From an uncultured Coriobacteriaceae bacterium (GTDB lineage: Bacteria > Actinomycetota > Coriobacteriia > Coriobacteriales > Atopobiaceae), in contig CADALE010000010.1 in the NCBI GenBank assembly GCA_902788705.1, positions 25,372 to 89,371 on the forward strand: a stretch of DNA of 64,000 bases, in the 5' to 3' direction. The notes beneath the pieces were generated by a model. That model was not told the DNA's origin and made no database searches. It worked only from the letters and a program-made list of their open reading frames with translations. The position numbers and the translations under genes were made by a program. Below, piece after piece: positions 42,948-51,046 of the stretch (position 1 is its first letter; every line of letters starts with the position of its first letter).

Positions 42948-44708
42948 TTACTTCTTCGGGCCCACCACGATGCGCGAGGCTTCCGTTCCCTTAACCACGT
43001 CCTCGAAGGGCACGCCTATCTCCTCGGCGATGATGCGCATCACCTGTGGCAGGCAGAAGGACCCCTGGCAGCGCCCCATGCCTGGGCGCACGCGCCGCTT
43101 GACCCCATCCACGGTGGGCACGGGCAGCGGCGAGCGCAGGGCGTCAAGGATCTCGCCGCGGCTGATGCCCTCGCAACGGCAGACGATCTCACCGTAGTCG
43201 GGGTTCTCCCTAATCAGCTGGGCGCGCTCCTCAAGCGACAGCTCCGCCAGCCTCGGACGATACGCCCGCGCGGGATCGAAGGCCTCGTTGGGCACAACCT
43301 CCATGACCTCGGACAGGTACGCCCGCACCCACTGCGCGATGTCCACGGCAATGGCAGGCGCGGCCGTAAGGCCAGGACTTTGAATGCCTGCCGCCTCGAA
43401 CACGTTGCGCGTGCGGATGCCGGGCCGCACCACGAAGTCCTCCTCGTAGGTGGGGCTGCGCACCCCCGTGAAGTACGCGATGATGTCCGAGGCCTTAAGC
43501 TCGGGCTGCACCTCCTGCTGGTTGGCCAGGATGTGCTCGACGGTCGCGCGGTCGGTGGACGTGTCCTCACGGTCGGCCACCTCGTCGGCATTGGGGCCCA
43601 CCAGCACGTTGCCGTCCACCGTATGGATGAGCGCGATGCCCTTCGAGTGCGAGTGCGCACTTGCCAGCGTGGCCTTGACAAGCGAGACGGGGTCGCCCGG
43701 CAGCTCGCCCAGCTGATGCGGCGTCAGCGTAAAGGGGGTCTTTCCCAAGCCGGTTCGCGCCATCCAGCCCGCCTTCTTGTCGGTCACGAGGTTGGTCCCC
43801 ACGCGCGGGTGGATGGTGAGGGTGCGGTCGTCGGCCATCTGGGCAACCACGTCGGCATAGACGCCCGCCGCGTTGACCACTGCCTTGGGATGGATGGTGC
43901 CGCGGTTGGTCCTCACCGCGCGCACCAGCCCGCCAGACACCTCCATGCCCAAAACCGCCGTGTTCAGCCACACCTCCGCACCGTTCTCGACGGCATTCTC
44001 GGCAAGCGCGATGGTCATCAGGTGTGGGCAGGTGATGCCGCCGGTTCCCATAAAGAGCCCGCCCACGCTCCACTCGGGCACGGAGGGCTCCACCTCGCGA
44101 AGCTCGTCGCGGCTCATCACGCGGGTACGCACGACGCCCTTCTGCAGGGCCGTGCGGTGCACGTACTCAAGCGCAAGCATCTCGATCGGCGTGCGCGCGA
44201 AGGTAACCTGCCCCTTGTTCTCGTAGGGAACATGCAGGTCATGCGACAGGCGACGATACATCGCGTTGCCCCGGACGCAGTAGGCAAGCTTCTGCGAGCC
44301 CTTCGAGAAGTTGATGCCAACATGCACCACGCCGCCGTTGCGGCTGGACTGGCCGGAGGCCACGTCTGGCCCCTTCTCCACCAGCACCACGTCCAGCTGG
44401 TGGCGCCTCAGCTCGCGCGCGATGGCGCATCCGGTGATGCCCCCGCCAATAACGAGCACGTCGCAGGCTCGCCCCTCAAGGGCATCGTCGCGCAGCTCCG
44501 GCAGCACCACATGCTGCTCGAAGCCACGTACCCGCACGTCGTTGAGCACGCCGAGGTAGCGATCCTTGTCCACGGCCAGCTTGCCGGCCGCATACACCGT
44601 GGCGTAGTCATCCACCTCGCCCTCCAGCAGCACGCAGCCGTCCCGCTCGGACGCGGTGATGCGCGGGTCTAGCTTGCGAAGCTCCCTCTGAAGACGTTCC
44701 AGCCTCAT
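42948..44708 (-). CDS. GlpA-like FAD dehydrogenase with N-terminal BON-like and C-terminal BFD [2Fe-2S] domains
   Basis: The 586-residue protein has an N-terminal segment of about 70 residues resembling a BON domain (GCVLLEGEVDDYATVYAAGKLAV), a DAO-type FAD domain starting at CDVLVIGGGITGCAIAREL (about 82-100), and a BFD-like [2Fe-2S] domain with Cys510, Cys512, Cys547 and Cys552 (CRCEGIS ... GMGRCQGSFC). It resembles anaerobic glycerol-3-phosphate dehydrogenase subunit A, but the substrate is not proven. It is the last gene of a five-gene operon; its ATG overlaps the kinase stop by four bases (ATGA). Confidence 0.85.
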   Translation of the reverse strand: MRLERLQRELRKLDPRITASERDGCVLLEGEVDDYATVYAAGKLAVDKDRYLGVLNDVRVRGFEQHVVLPELRDDALEGRACDVLVIGGGITGCAIARELRRHQLDVVLVEKGPDVASGQSSRNGGVVHVGINFSKGSQKLAYCVRGNAMYRRLSHDLHVPYENKGQVTFARTPIEMLALEYVHRTALQKGVVRTRVMSRDELREVEPSVPEWSVGGLFMGTGGITCPHLMTIALAENAVENGAEVWLNTAVLGMEVSGGLVRAVRTNRGTIHPKAVVNAAGVYADVVAQMADDRTLTIHPRVGTNLVTDKKAGWMARTGLGKTPFTLTPHQLGELPGDPVSLVKATLASAHSHSKGIALIHTVDGNVLVGPNADEVADREDTSTDRATVEHILANQQEVQPELKASDIIAYFTGVRSPTYEEDFVVRPGIRTRNVFEAAGIQSPGLTAAPAIAVDIAQWVRAYLSEVMEVVPNEAFDPARAYRPRLAELSLEERAQLIRENPDYGEIVCRCEGISRGEILDALRSPLPVPTVDGVKRRVRPGMGRCQGSFCLPQVMRIIAEEIGVPFEDVVKGTEASRIVVGPKK

Positions 44709-45517
44709 GATGCGTAGGTTCCGATCAGCTCGCGACTCTTGTTCGTAAGGTACGGCCGCTCGAACTCGATGCCCCAGCTACGTCTTACCATCAGCGCCAG
44801 CAGGCGATAGCGGTCTATCTCGTCGGCCGCAAGGGGCGTGAGCCGCTGGTACTCCTTGAAGAACTGCCTGCCAATGAAGCCGCGCACAGCCGAGAACAGC
44901 AGGCGCTGGGCCTTGCTTGCCTCGGGGAAGAGCTCTGCCTCCGAGAAGAGAAACTCCATCATGGCCGCCTCCACCGCTCGGTTGCCGCGGGCCGCCGTCA
45001 TCCAGTCGATCACCGTGCAGGCGCCCGTCGCGTCAACCAGCACGTTGCCCGTATGGAAGTCCAGATGCAGCACGCCGTCCTCCTCGGGAAGCGACAGCAG
45101 GTAGGCCTTGGCACGCGCCTTCTCGTCGTCGGAGAGGAACCCCATCGTCTCGTCGTCAAGCAGCTCCACGCAGAGCGTCCTGATGTCGTCAAGCTCGTGG
45201 CTGCGCTTCGACTGCACCGTCACATGGCAGCGCGCGAGGTCCTTGCCGCCCTTCAGCAAGTAAGCGGGGTTCTTGCCGGGCATGTCGTTCTGCGACACGC
45301 CGTCCACGAAGCTCATCACGAACCCGAAGCGACCGTCCTGCTCAACCTGCTCAAACACCTGCAGGGGCGTGCAGCCCAGCTCGGAGGCTATCTTGGTGTT
45401 GCGGTACTCCTTCTCGGCGTACGCGCGCGGGTAGTCCGCGAAGAACAGCTTCATCACCTTGCCGTCAGTCGTGCGAAACACCTCAGCAGACCTGCCGCGT
45501 GCAAACCTCTCAGCCAT
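44705..45517 (-). CDS. APH-fold kinase (phosphotransferase family)
   Basis: The 270-residue protein has an aminoglycoside-phosphotransferase/protein-kinase-like fold: KVMKLFF carries the ATP lysine, VLHLDFHTGNVLVD is the catalytic (Brenner) loop with Asp and the Asn ligand, and CTVIDWMTA is the metal-binding DxD-like segment. Inside a catabolic operon between an FAD oxidoreductase and a GlpA-like dehydrogenase, a metabolite kinase role is more likely than antibiotic resistance. It overlaps the gene before it by 8 bases and the gene after it by 4. Confidence 0.82.
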   Translation of the reverse strand: MAERFARGRSAEVFRTTDGKVMKLFFADYPRAYAEKEYRNTKIASELGCTPLQVFEQVEQDGRFGFVMSFVDGVSQNDMPGKNPAYLLKGGKDLARCHVTVQSKRSHELDDIRTLCVELLDDETMGFLSDDEKARAKAYLLSLPEEDGVLHLDFHTGNVLVDATGACTVIDWMTAARGNRAVEAAMMEFLFSEAELFPEASKAQRLLFSAVRGFIGRQFFKEYQRLTPLAADEIDRYRLLALMVRRSWGIEFERPYLTNKSRELIGTYAS

Positions 45518-46784
45518 TGCCCTCCCCCTTCACGTGGCCGCTTCCGGCTATCGACACATACACCCGATTCCCCATCTGGCCCAGGTCGGCCGCCACGCGC
45601 ACCGTCTCCGCCTGCCGAACGGCCCGGAGCCGCTTGCGCGCGAGCACCTCTCCTTGGCTTACGAACAGCACCTCGACGTCGCGGTAGTCACTGTCGCTGC
45701 GCAGGTAGAACGTGACCTCGCCGCACTCGGGACCAAAGTCGATGCGCTGTGGCACGCACGACGCCACGCCATTGCCGCAGCGTACCTCGCGTAGCGAGCG
45801 GCCCTGTTGCCGCAGCGCATGCAAGGCGGCGGCCCTGCCCGCCCGCAGGCCCGTCTCGCTCACGTAGTCAACGAGGTCGTTCACGCTCGTGCAGTTGCCT
45901 GCGCTAAACACGCCGTCCACCAGCGTCTGAAGCTGCTGGTCAACAATGGGGCCATGCGTCTCGGCGCACATCGGCACGCCCAGCTGCTCGGCCACCTCGT
46001 TCTCGGGAATAAGCCCCACCGACACCACGAGCCCGTCGCACCCGATGCGCTGCTCGGTGCCCTCCACGGGCTGCATGCGCTCGTCCACCTTACATACCTC
46101 GACCGCCTCCAGGCGGTCGCGCCCAAAGGTCCGCGTCACGGTGGTACCTAGGTGCAGCGGGATGCCAAAGTCGTCAAGACACTGTGCGATGTTGCGCGCA
46201 AGGCCGCTGGGCCGAGGCCTTGCCTCGTACACGCCCAGCACCTTGGCGCCCTCCAGCGTAAGCCGACGCGCCATGATAAGCCCGATGTCGCCACTGCCCA
46301 GCACCACCACGCGCTTCGCGGGCAGCATACCCTGCACGTTCACGAGGTTCTGCGCACATCCGGCCGTAAAGATGCCCGACGGGCGGTCGCCGTGTATGAA
46401 CACCTGCTTCGCGGTGCGCTCGCGGCAGCCCGTGGCAAGCACGACCGAGCGGGCATGTACCTCTCTAACGCCCGACCTGCTGGTAAGTACGAGGCGGAAG
46501 CCCTCCTGCTCCCGGTGCGCCTCAAGCACGAAGGTGCAGAGGGCCACATCGGCACCAAGGCCCATGGCGCGGTCAACGTCACGCGCCGCGTATTCAGGGC
46601 CCGTGAGCGCCTCCCCATAGCGCATGAGACCAAAGCCGTCGTGCACGCACTGCTTGAGGATGCCGCCCAGCTGGGCTTCGCGCTCCACGACAAGCACCCG
46701 CGCGCCGCCCTCCCTGGCGCCGATGGCTGCCGCAAGCCCTGCGGGCCCACCACCAATGATCACCACGTCATACCGCTCGTTCAT
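45510..46784 (-). CDS. NAD(P)/FAD-dependent oxidoreductase
   Basis: The 424-residue protein has two Rossmann folds of the pyridine nucleotide-disulfide oxidoreductase type: FAD loop IIGGGPAGLAAAIGA near residue 10, and NAD(P) loop VVVLGSGDIGLIMARRL about residue 160. The FAD-contact ending GVFSAGNCTSVNDLVDYV is present. No redox CxxC pair is visible in the middle. A C-terminal extension of about 90 residues carries further cysteines (CGNGVASC). It would move electrons for the GlpA-like partner two genes downstream. ATG overlaps the aldolase stop as ATGA. Confidence 0.85.
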   Translation of the reverse strand: MNERYDVVIIGGGPAGLAAAIGAREGGARVLVVEREAQLGGILKQCVHDGFGLMRYGEALTGPEYAARDVDRAMGLGADVALCTFVLEAHREQEGFRLVLTSRSGVREVHARSVVLATGCRERTAKQVFIHGDRPSGIFTAGCAQNLVNVQGMLPAKRVVVLGSGDIGLIMARRLTLEGAKVLGVYEARPRPSGLARNIAQCLDDFGIPLHLGTTVTRTFGRDRLEAVEVCKVDERMQPVEGTEQRIGCDGLVVSVGLIPENEVAEQLGVPMCAETHGPIVDQQLQTLVDGVFSAGNCTSVNDLVDYVSETGLRAGRAAALHALRQQGRSLREVRCGNGVASCVPQRIDFGPECGEVTFYLRSDSDYRDVEVLFVSQGEVLARKRLRAVRQAETVRVAADLGQMGNRVYVSIAGSGHVKGEGNG

Positions 46785-47317
46785 ACGCCCAGCAGCTCCC
46801 CTGCCGCACGCTCTGCCTCGAGCGCCTGCGAGAGCGCCCGCCCAAGCGTCTCGGCTCCCGTCACGAAGCCATGGTTGGCCATGATGCATCCGTCATGAGC
46901 GCGCATGATGTTGGCCACGTTGCGGGCCAACGCCGCAGACCCGCTGACCGCGTATGCGGCACATGGGTAGTCAAGCACGTCGGTCAGCAGATCCAGATGG
47001 CAGCCCGCCAGCACCGCGCAGTTCTGCGAATGGGTGTGGACGATGGCCCGAAGGTCAGGGCGCACCTGGTAGATGGCGCGATGCATCCGGCGTTCGCTCG
47101 ACGGGCGAGCACCCTTCTCGTAGCTCCCGTCCAACACGCAAACAAGCACCACGTCCTCGGGCCTCGTGCGATAGTAGTCCACCCCCGACGGCGTGATCAG
47201 AAAGTGGTCGTCGTCAACGCGCACCGAGACGTTGCCCCACGTGGCCTGTATAAGCCGGTGCTCAACCAGCAGCTGTCCGTAGCGCATGACCTCCCGCCGC
47301 AGCTCAGAGACGTCCAT
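46781..47317 (-). CDS. Class II aldolase (fuculose-phosphate aldolase-like), intact active site
   Basis: The 178-residue enzyme has all class II aldolase landmarks: ATWGNVSVR, ITPSG, catalytic Glu75 in RPSSERRMH, zinc ligands His94 and His96 in IVHTHSQNC, and His149 in MANHG. It would split a sugar or polyol phosphate (or catalyse a related epimerisation or decarboxylation) with a zinc ion. The ATG at 47317 has GGGAGG in front and overlaps the upstream gene by 14 bases, and its stop overlaps the next gene. A second, degenerate aldolase homologue is encoded directly upstream. Confidence 0.88.
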   Translation of the reverse strand: MDVSELRREVMRYGQLLVEHRLIQATWGNVSVRVDDDHFLITPSGVDYYRTRPEDVVLVCVLDGSYEKGARPSSERRMHRAIYQVRPDLRAIVHTHSQNCAVLAGCHLDLLTDVLDYPCAAYAVSGSAALARNVANIMRAHDGCIMANHGFVTGAETLGRALSQALEAERAAGELLGV

Positions 47318-47972
47318 CGCTCGCCTCCCGCTCATGCTTGGAATAGGAAGCCAGGTACACGGCGCGCTCGGCCAGACAAAGCGCGGGGTTGAGGTAGCGA
47401 AGCTCCCCCACGCGCGGCGCGAGCAGCTCGGCGCGGCAGGCCTTCTCCACCAGCAGCGCCGCTGCCACAAGCTCGCCCTCATAGCGTCCGGTCACGAGGA
47501 GCCCCTTGTCGCGCACAAGAAACGCGGGGACGTCCGCACGCGGGCGGTCGCCACAGCTTACCTGCGCCCCCAGCAGCTGCGCCATGTCGTCCGTCGACGC
47601 GCGAAGCGCCATCCCCTTCGACGCATACTCCCGCGCAAAGCAGCCCGAGCTGAAGAGCGCGAGCGGCGCATGCACGCGATCAAAGAGCGGTGAGCTCACG
47701 AAGGAGCCTTGCGCATCAAGCACGACGCGGTTGCTGTCGCCCGAAATCAGCAGGAGGCTCTCGTCTCCCCATATCCCCAGCTCCTGAAGCTGGCCTCGAA
47801 CCGACTCGAACGTCTGCATGATTGGCTCGGGCCGCGTCTGGGTGGCCGTGCCATGCGCCATCTTGGCGGAGCCGCCCAACCGCGCCGGCACCCTGTCTCG
47901 TAGCGCCGAGGCGGCCTCCCTCAGCACGTTGCCCACGGCATCACCCCCGCAAGCTGAAGGGACATGACCCAT
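47304..47972 (-). CDS. Degenerate class II aldolase homologue (zinc ligands missing)
   Basis: The product of up to 222 residues keeps aldolase-like parts: SGDSNRVVL near the glycine loop and, clearly, FLVRDKGLLVTGRYEGELVAAALLVEKACRAELLA, which matches the last helix region of class II aldolases, where the family has RNHG. The zinc histidine is Lys (RDKG), and no HxH pair or catalytic PSSE is present. It is probably a non-catalytic partner or structural subunit of the active aldolase 3' of it. The start is uncertain; ATG 47972 or GTG 47936 (with GGGGGT upstream) are both possible. It is first in the operon. Confidence 0.6.
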   Translation of the reverse strand: MGHVPSACGGDAVGNVLREAASALRDRVPARLGGSAKMAHGTATQTRPEPIMQTFESVRGQLQELGIWGDESLLLISGDSNRVVLDAQGSFVSSPLFDRVHAPLALFSSGCFAREYASKGMALRASTDDMAQLLGAQVSCGDRPRADVPAFLVRDKGLLVTGRYEGELVAAALLVEKACRAELLAPRVGELRYLNPALCLAERAVYLASYSKHEREASDGRL

Positions 47973-47994
47973 TCAAAAGGATGGTCACCCATGC

Positions 47995-48023
47995 ATTATC
48001 CGTTAGCCACGGCCCCATGAGAA
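47995..48023 (-). promoter_or_regulatory. Candidate promoter of the five-gene aldolase operon
   Basis: On the minus strand, TTCTCA (48018-48023) and GATAAT (47995-48000) are 17 bases apart, 23 bases before the first possible start. The -35 box is poor. A small inverted repeat GTTGC-N7-GCAAC lies upstream at 48054-48070. Confidence 0.35.
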
Positions 48024-48142
48024 CGTCCCGGCGCCAAACGGGCAGTTCTGAGCGTTGCCTGAGCAGCAACTGCGCGCGTCGTCACCTGAGAACGCAAAAA
48101 GACGGAAGTCAATGATGCCAATCGGCCTTAGGGCGTCTGTCG

Positions 48143-48856
48143 CTAGGCCTCCGGCAGGCGCAGCACGTGATTGAACAGCAGGGTGTGCGGCTCGTCGTCG
48201 GGCAGGTCAAAATGCAGGTGCCCATAAAACCAGCGACGATAGCGCAGCTTGCCCTCCACGTGCTCCTCAAGCCAGTCGGTCCACTCGTCCGACGGGCCCC
48301 AGAACCCCGACCAGCGCGCACGATACCGCCGGTAGCAGCCCGTCGGCGGACAGTGGGTAAGCACGTAGTCAACGCTGCCCAGCTCGCGCACCCTGCGGTC
48401 GACGTAGGCACGCTCCTCGGCGCTCGGCACCTCTTGGGGCCACCACGTCCGGTGCGGTGTGCGCCACTCGCGGTCGATGGAGTATGCCCCGCCCACCACG
48501 AAGAACGTCAGGCCATCGATGACGAAGGCCTCGCCACGCATGAGGTGCAGCACGTGCTCGCGCACGCGATGCACCCGGCCACCAGCCCACTTTTCGACGG
48601 GAAGGGCGTCCAGAAGGTCAGAGTTCTCGTGGTTGCCATCCACAAACAGCGTCGTCCACGGCTGCGCCTCAAGCCAGTCAAGCCGTGCCGCCTCGCCCTC
48701 GCTTGACGGGTCGGTCCACACGAGGCCAAAGTCACCAAGGATGATGAGGTAGTCATCGCTCGTCAGCGCCTGACCGTCCCCACGGGAGAAGTCGTCCACC
48801 TTGGCGATGTCTAGCTCGCCGTGTATGTCGCCCGTCAGGAACACCGCCATGCGCAT
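48143..48856 (-). CDS. Calcineurin-like metallophosphoesterase
   Basis: The 237-residue protein carries the metallophosphoesterase motifs: FLTGDIHGELD (D-x-H), LGDFGLVW (GD), VDGNHENSD (GNHE), LTHCPP (H) and FYGHLHFD (GHxH). It probably hydrolyses a phosphodiester or phosphoprotein; the substrate is unknown. It is divergent from the TIR-LRR gene with 69 bases between starts, so the two could share regulation. Confidence 0.88.
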   Translation of the reverse strand: MRMAVFLTGDIHGELDIAKVDDFSRGDGQALTSDDYLIILGDFGLVWTDPSSEGEAARLDWLEAQPWTTLFVDGNHENSDLLDALPVEKWAGGRVHRVREHVLHLMRGEAFVIDGLTFFVVGGAYSIDREWRTPHRTWWPQEVPSAEERAYVDRRVRELGSVDYVLTHCPPTGCYRRYRARWSGFWGPSDEWTDWLEEHVEGKLRYRRWFYGHLHFDLPDDEPHTLLFNHVLRLPEA

Positions 48857-48925
48857 ACCCCCGGAAGTGAGGTTAGTCTGGTACCATCACAGTACACAAT
48901 CATCGCCGTTTTTGCGGAGAAGACC

Positions 48926-51007
48926 ATGAAGCCCATCGCCTACGAGGGCACCAAGCCCTACATGTTCGTAAGCTATGCACACAAGGATGCCAGCCAGGTG
49001 TTCGAGGTGCTTGACGAGCTGCAGAAGCACGGCTATCGCCTGTGGTACGACGATGGCATAGCACCAGGAAGCGAGTGGCCCGAGGACATCGCCCAGCACC
49101 TCGACGCGGCCCACATGGTGCTGGCCTTCATCACGCCCAAGTCCATGGCCTCGCAGAACTGCCGCCGAGAGATCAACTTCTCGCTTTCGCGCGAGAAGCC
49201 GTTCCTGTCCGTGCTCATGGAGCCAACCGAGATGCCCCTTGGCATGGAGATGCAGCTCTCGGCCCAGCAGATGATCGTGCGCGACAACTTTGACAGCTGG
49301 GACGCCTTCGTGCGCAAGGTGATGCGCTGCCCCAGCCTTGCGCCGTGCAAGGGCGAAGGGCCGACGGAGCCCGATTCCGTGGAGGACACAGCTCCAGACG
49401 CCGGCCCGGCACCTATCGAGCCGACACAGCCCATCGCACCGGATGAGGTAACAGCGCCGGCCGAGCCCGCAGTGCCTCCCACCCCAGCTGCGCAGGGGCG
49501 CGTAGAGGCGCCCGCTAAGAAGGGTGGCCTCAAGTCCAAGGTCAAGAAGGTGCTGGGCATCTTCGGGGCGGGCATCGTTGCCCTGCTTGCCATCATGATC
49601 GTCCTGCACCTCCTTAGGCGAGTGGACCTCAGCCCCACCTATTCCACCTCCTGGGGCGACGAGATCAAGCTCGAGAGCTCCTCCTATAGCGTGAGGGACA
49701 AGGCCCTTACCCAGAACGACCTCGCCGCCCTGACAAGTAGCCCCAATCTCACGACGCTGTACCTCAACAACTGCGACCTCTCTGCCTGCGATTTCACGGC
49801 GCTCACCCTTCCCGCCGACACGCTTCTCACACTGGACCTTTCCGGCTCAACCGGTATCAGCGACTTCTCGTTCCTCTCTGGGCTCACGCTGAGGAACCTC
49901 GACCTCTCTGGCATCTCCACCTGCAGCGACCTCTCGCCCCTGAACATGTCCTCGCTAGCCATCCTGGACATCTCCGGCACGGGCATCTCTGACCTCTCGT
50001 TCCTTGCCAACTCCACGCTCGAGAAGCTCGACTTCTCCGGCACGCCCGTCAGCGACATCTCGCCGCTCGCCAGCATCCCCAGCCTCCGCGTCCTGTCGGG
50101 CACCAGTACGTCCGTTACCTCGATCGACGCCCTTGCGGGCCTTGAGAAGCTCGAGTCCGTCAACTTCGACGGCTGCAGCCTCTCCAACCCAACCAGCACC
50201 TTCACCTCGCTCAGGCTCACGTCCCTCTCGCTTGCCAATGCCGGCATCACGAGCATGGACGCTTTCACCAACTGCACCATCCTCAAGGAGCTTGACCTCG
50301 AGGGCAACGCACAGCTGGACAGCATGGACTGGCTGGATCCGCAGAACTACGCCACGCTCACGGCGCTGAACCTTGCCCATACGGCCCTTGGCTCCGATGA
50401 CCTCGCATGGGTCACGCGCTGCAAGGGTCTCACCCACCTGGTGCTCGACGGCCTCGCGCTGACCGACTTCGGGTTCTGCAGCAACCTGGGCAACCTCACG
50501 CACCTCAGCGCCGTCAACTGCGGCATCGCCGACATCAGCCCGCTTGCCGACAGCCACTCCCTGAAGGTGGTGCTGCTTGCGCACAACAGCATCGGCAGCA
50601 TCGGCGCGCTTGCCAACCTCACCGACATCACGAACTCGTCCACCATCATCGACCTCTCGTACAATGCCCTCTCGACGGTGGCCCAGCTTCCTACGGGGTC
50701 CTACCGGGCACTCATGCTGCAGGGCAACGCAAGCGACATCGCGCTCACCATTCCCCAAGGCGTCGGAGGCTATGAGGTCGTGATCCCCTGGTGCGAGGGC
50801 ATCGAGAAGTCGGCCCTGGCCGAGCACCCGTTCTCGAGCGTGTACCTGCTGGGCTGCCCGCAGAACCAGGTGCTGTCAGTGCAAGACGCCCTCGGAAGCT
50901 CGCGGGTGAAGCTGGTCGATGACGAGGCGCTTCGGGAGATCTATGCCAACGACTCCTTCGACTATGCCCTGAACCTCGAGCACTCGCCGTACCTTACCGA
51001 GGCGTAG
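48926..51007 (+). CDS. TIR domain - transmembrane helix - leucine-rich-repeat protein
   Basis: The 693-residue protein has a TIR-type domain at residues 10-130 (YMFVSYAHKDASQVFEVLDEL, LWYDDGIAPGSEW, ADAAH-like VLAFITPKSMASQNCRREI with Glu82 in the position of the catalytic glutamate of NAD-cleaving TIRs), a Pro/Glu/Ala-rich linker (about 140-195), a basic KKGGLKSKVKK stop, one membrane helix at 211-230, and an outside part of about 460 residues with many LRRs (LTTLYLNNCDLS, TLLTLDLSGSTGISD, LRNLDLSGI, LTSLSLANAGI, and more). Positive charges before the helix put TIR inside and LRR outside. This is the mirror layout of a Toll receptor. Function is unknown. ATG at 48926 follows GCGGAGA. Confidence 0.85.
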   Translation: MKPIAYEGTKPYMFVSYAHKDASQVFEVLDELQKHGYRLWYDDGIAPGSEWPEDIAQHLDAAHMVLAFITPKSMASQNCRREINFSLSREKPFLSVLMEPTEMPLGMEMQLSAQQMIVRDNFDSWDAFVRKVMRCPSLAPCKGEGPTEPDSVEDTAPDAGPAPIEPTQPIAPDEVTAPAEPAVPPTPAAQGRVEAPAKKGGLKSKVKKVLGIFGAGIVALLAIMIVLHLLRRVDLSPTYSTSWGDEIKLESSSYSVRDKALTQNDLAALTSSPNLTTLYLNNCDLSACDFTALTLPADTLLTLDLSGSTGISDFSFLSGLTLRNLDLSGISTCSDLSPLNMSSLAILDISGTGISDLSFLANSTLEKLDFSGTPVSDISPLASIPSLRVLSGTSTSVTSIDALAGLEKLESVNFDGCSLSNPTSTFTSLRLTSLSLANAGITSMDAFTNCTILKELDLEGNAQLDSMDWLDPQNYATLTALNLAHTALGSDDLAWVTRCKGLTHLVLDGLALTDFGFCSNLGNLTHLSAVNCGIADISPLADSHSLKVVLLAHNSIGSIGALANLTDITNSSTIIDLSYNALSTVAQLPTGSYRALMLQGNASDIALTIPQGVGGYEVVIPWCEGIEKSALAEHPFSSVYLLGCPQNQVLSVQDALGSSRVKLVDDEALREIYANDSFDYALNLEHSPYLTEA

Positions 51008-51046
51008 CGGGCGACTTTCGAGGCGTAGCACCAAGGCGTCGCACAA

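Noticed and set aside
44705..45517. Aminoglycoside resistance gene
   Set aside because: The fold is APH-like, but the gene is translationally coupled inside a catabolic operon, so a metabolite kinase is more likely.
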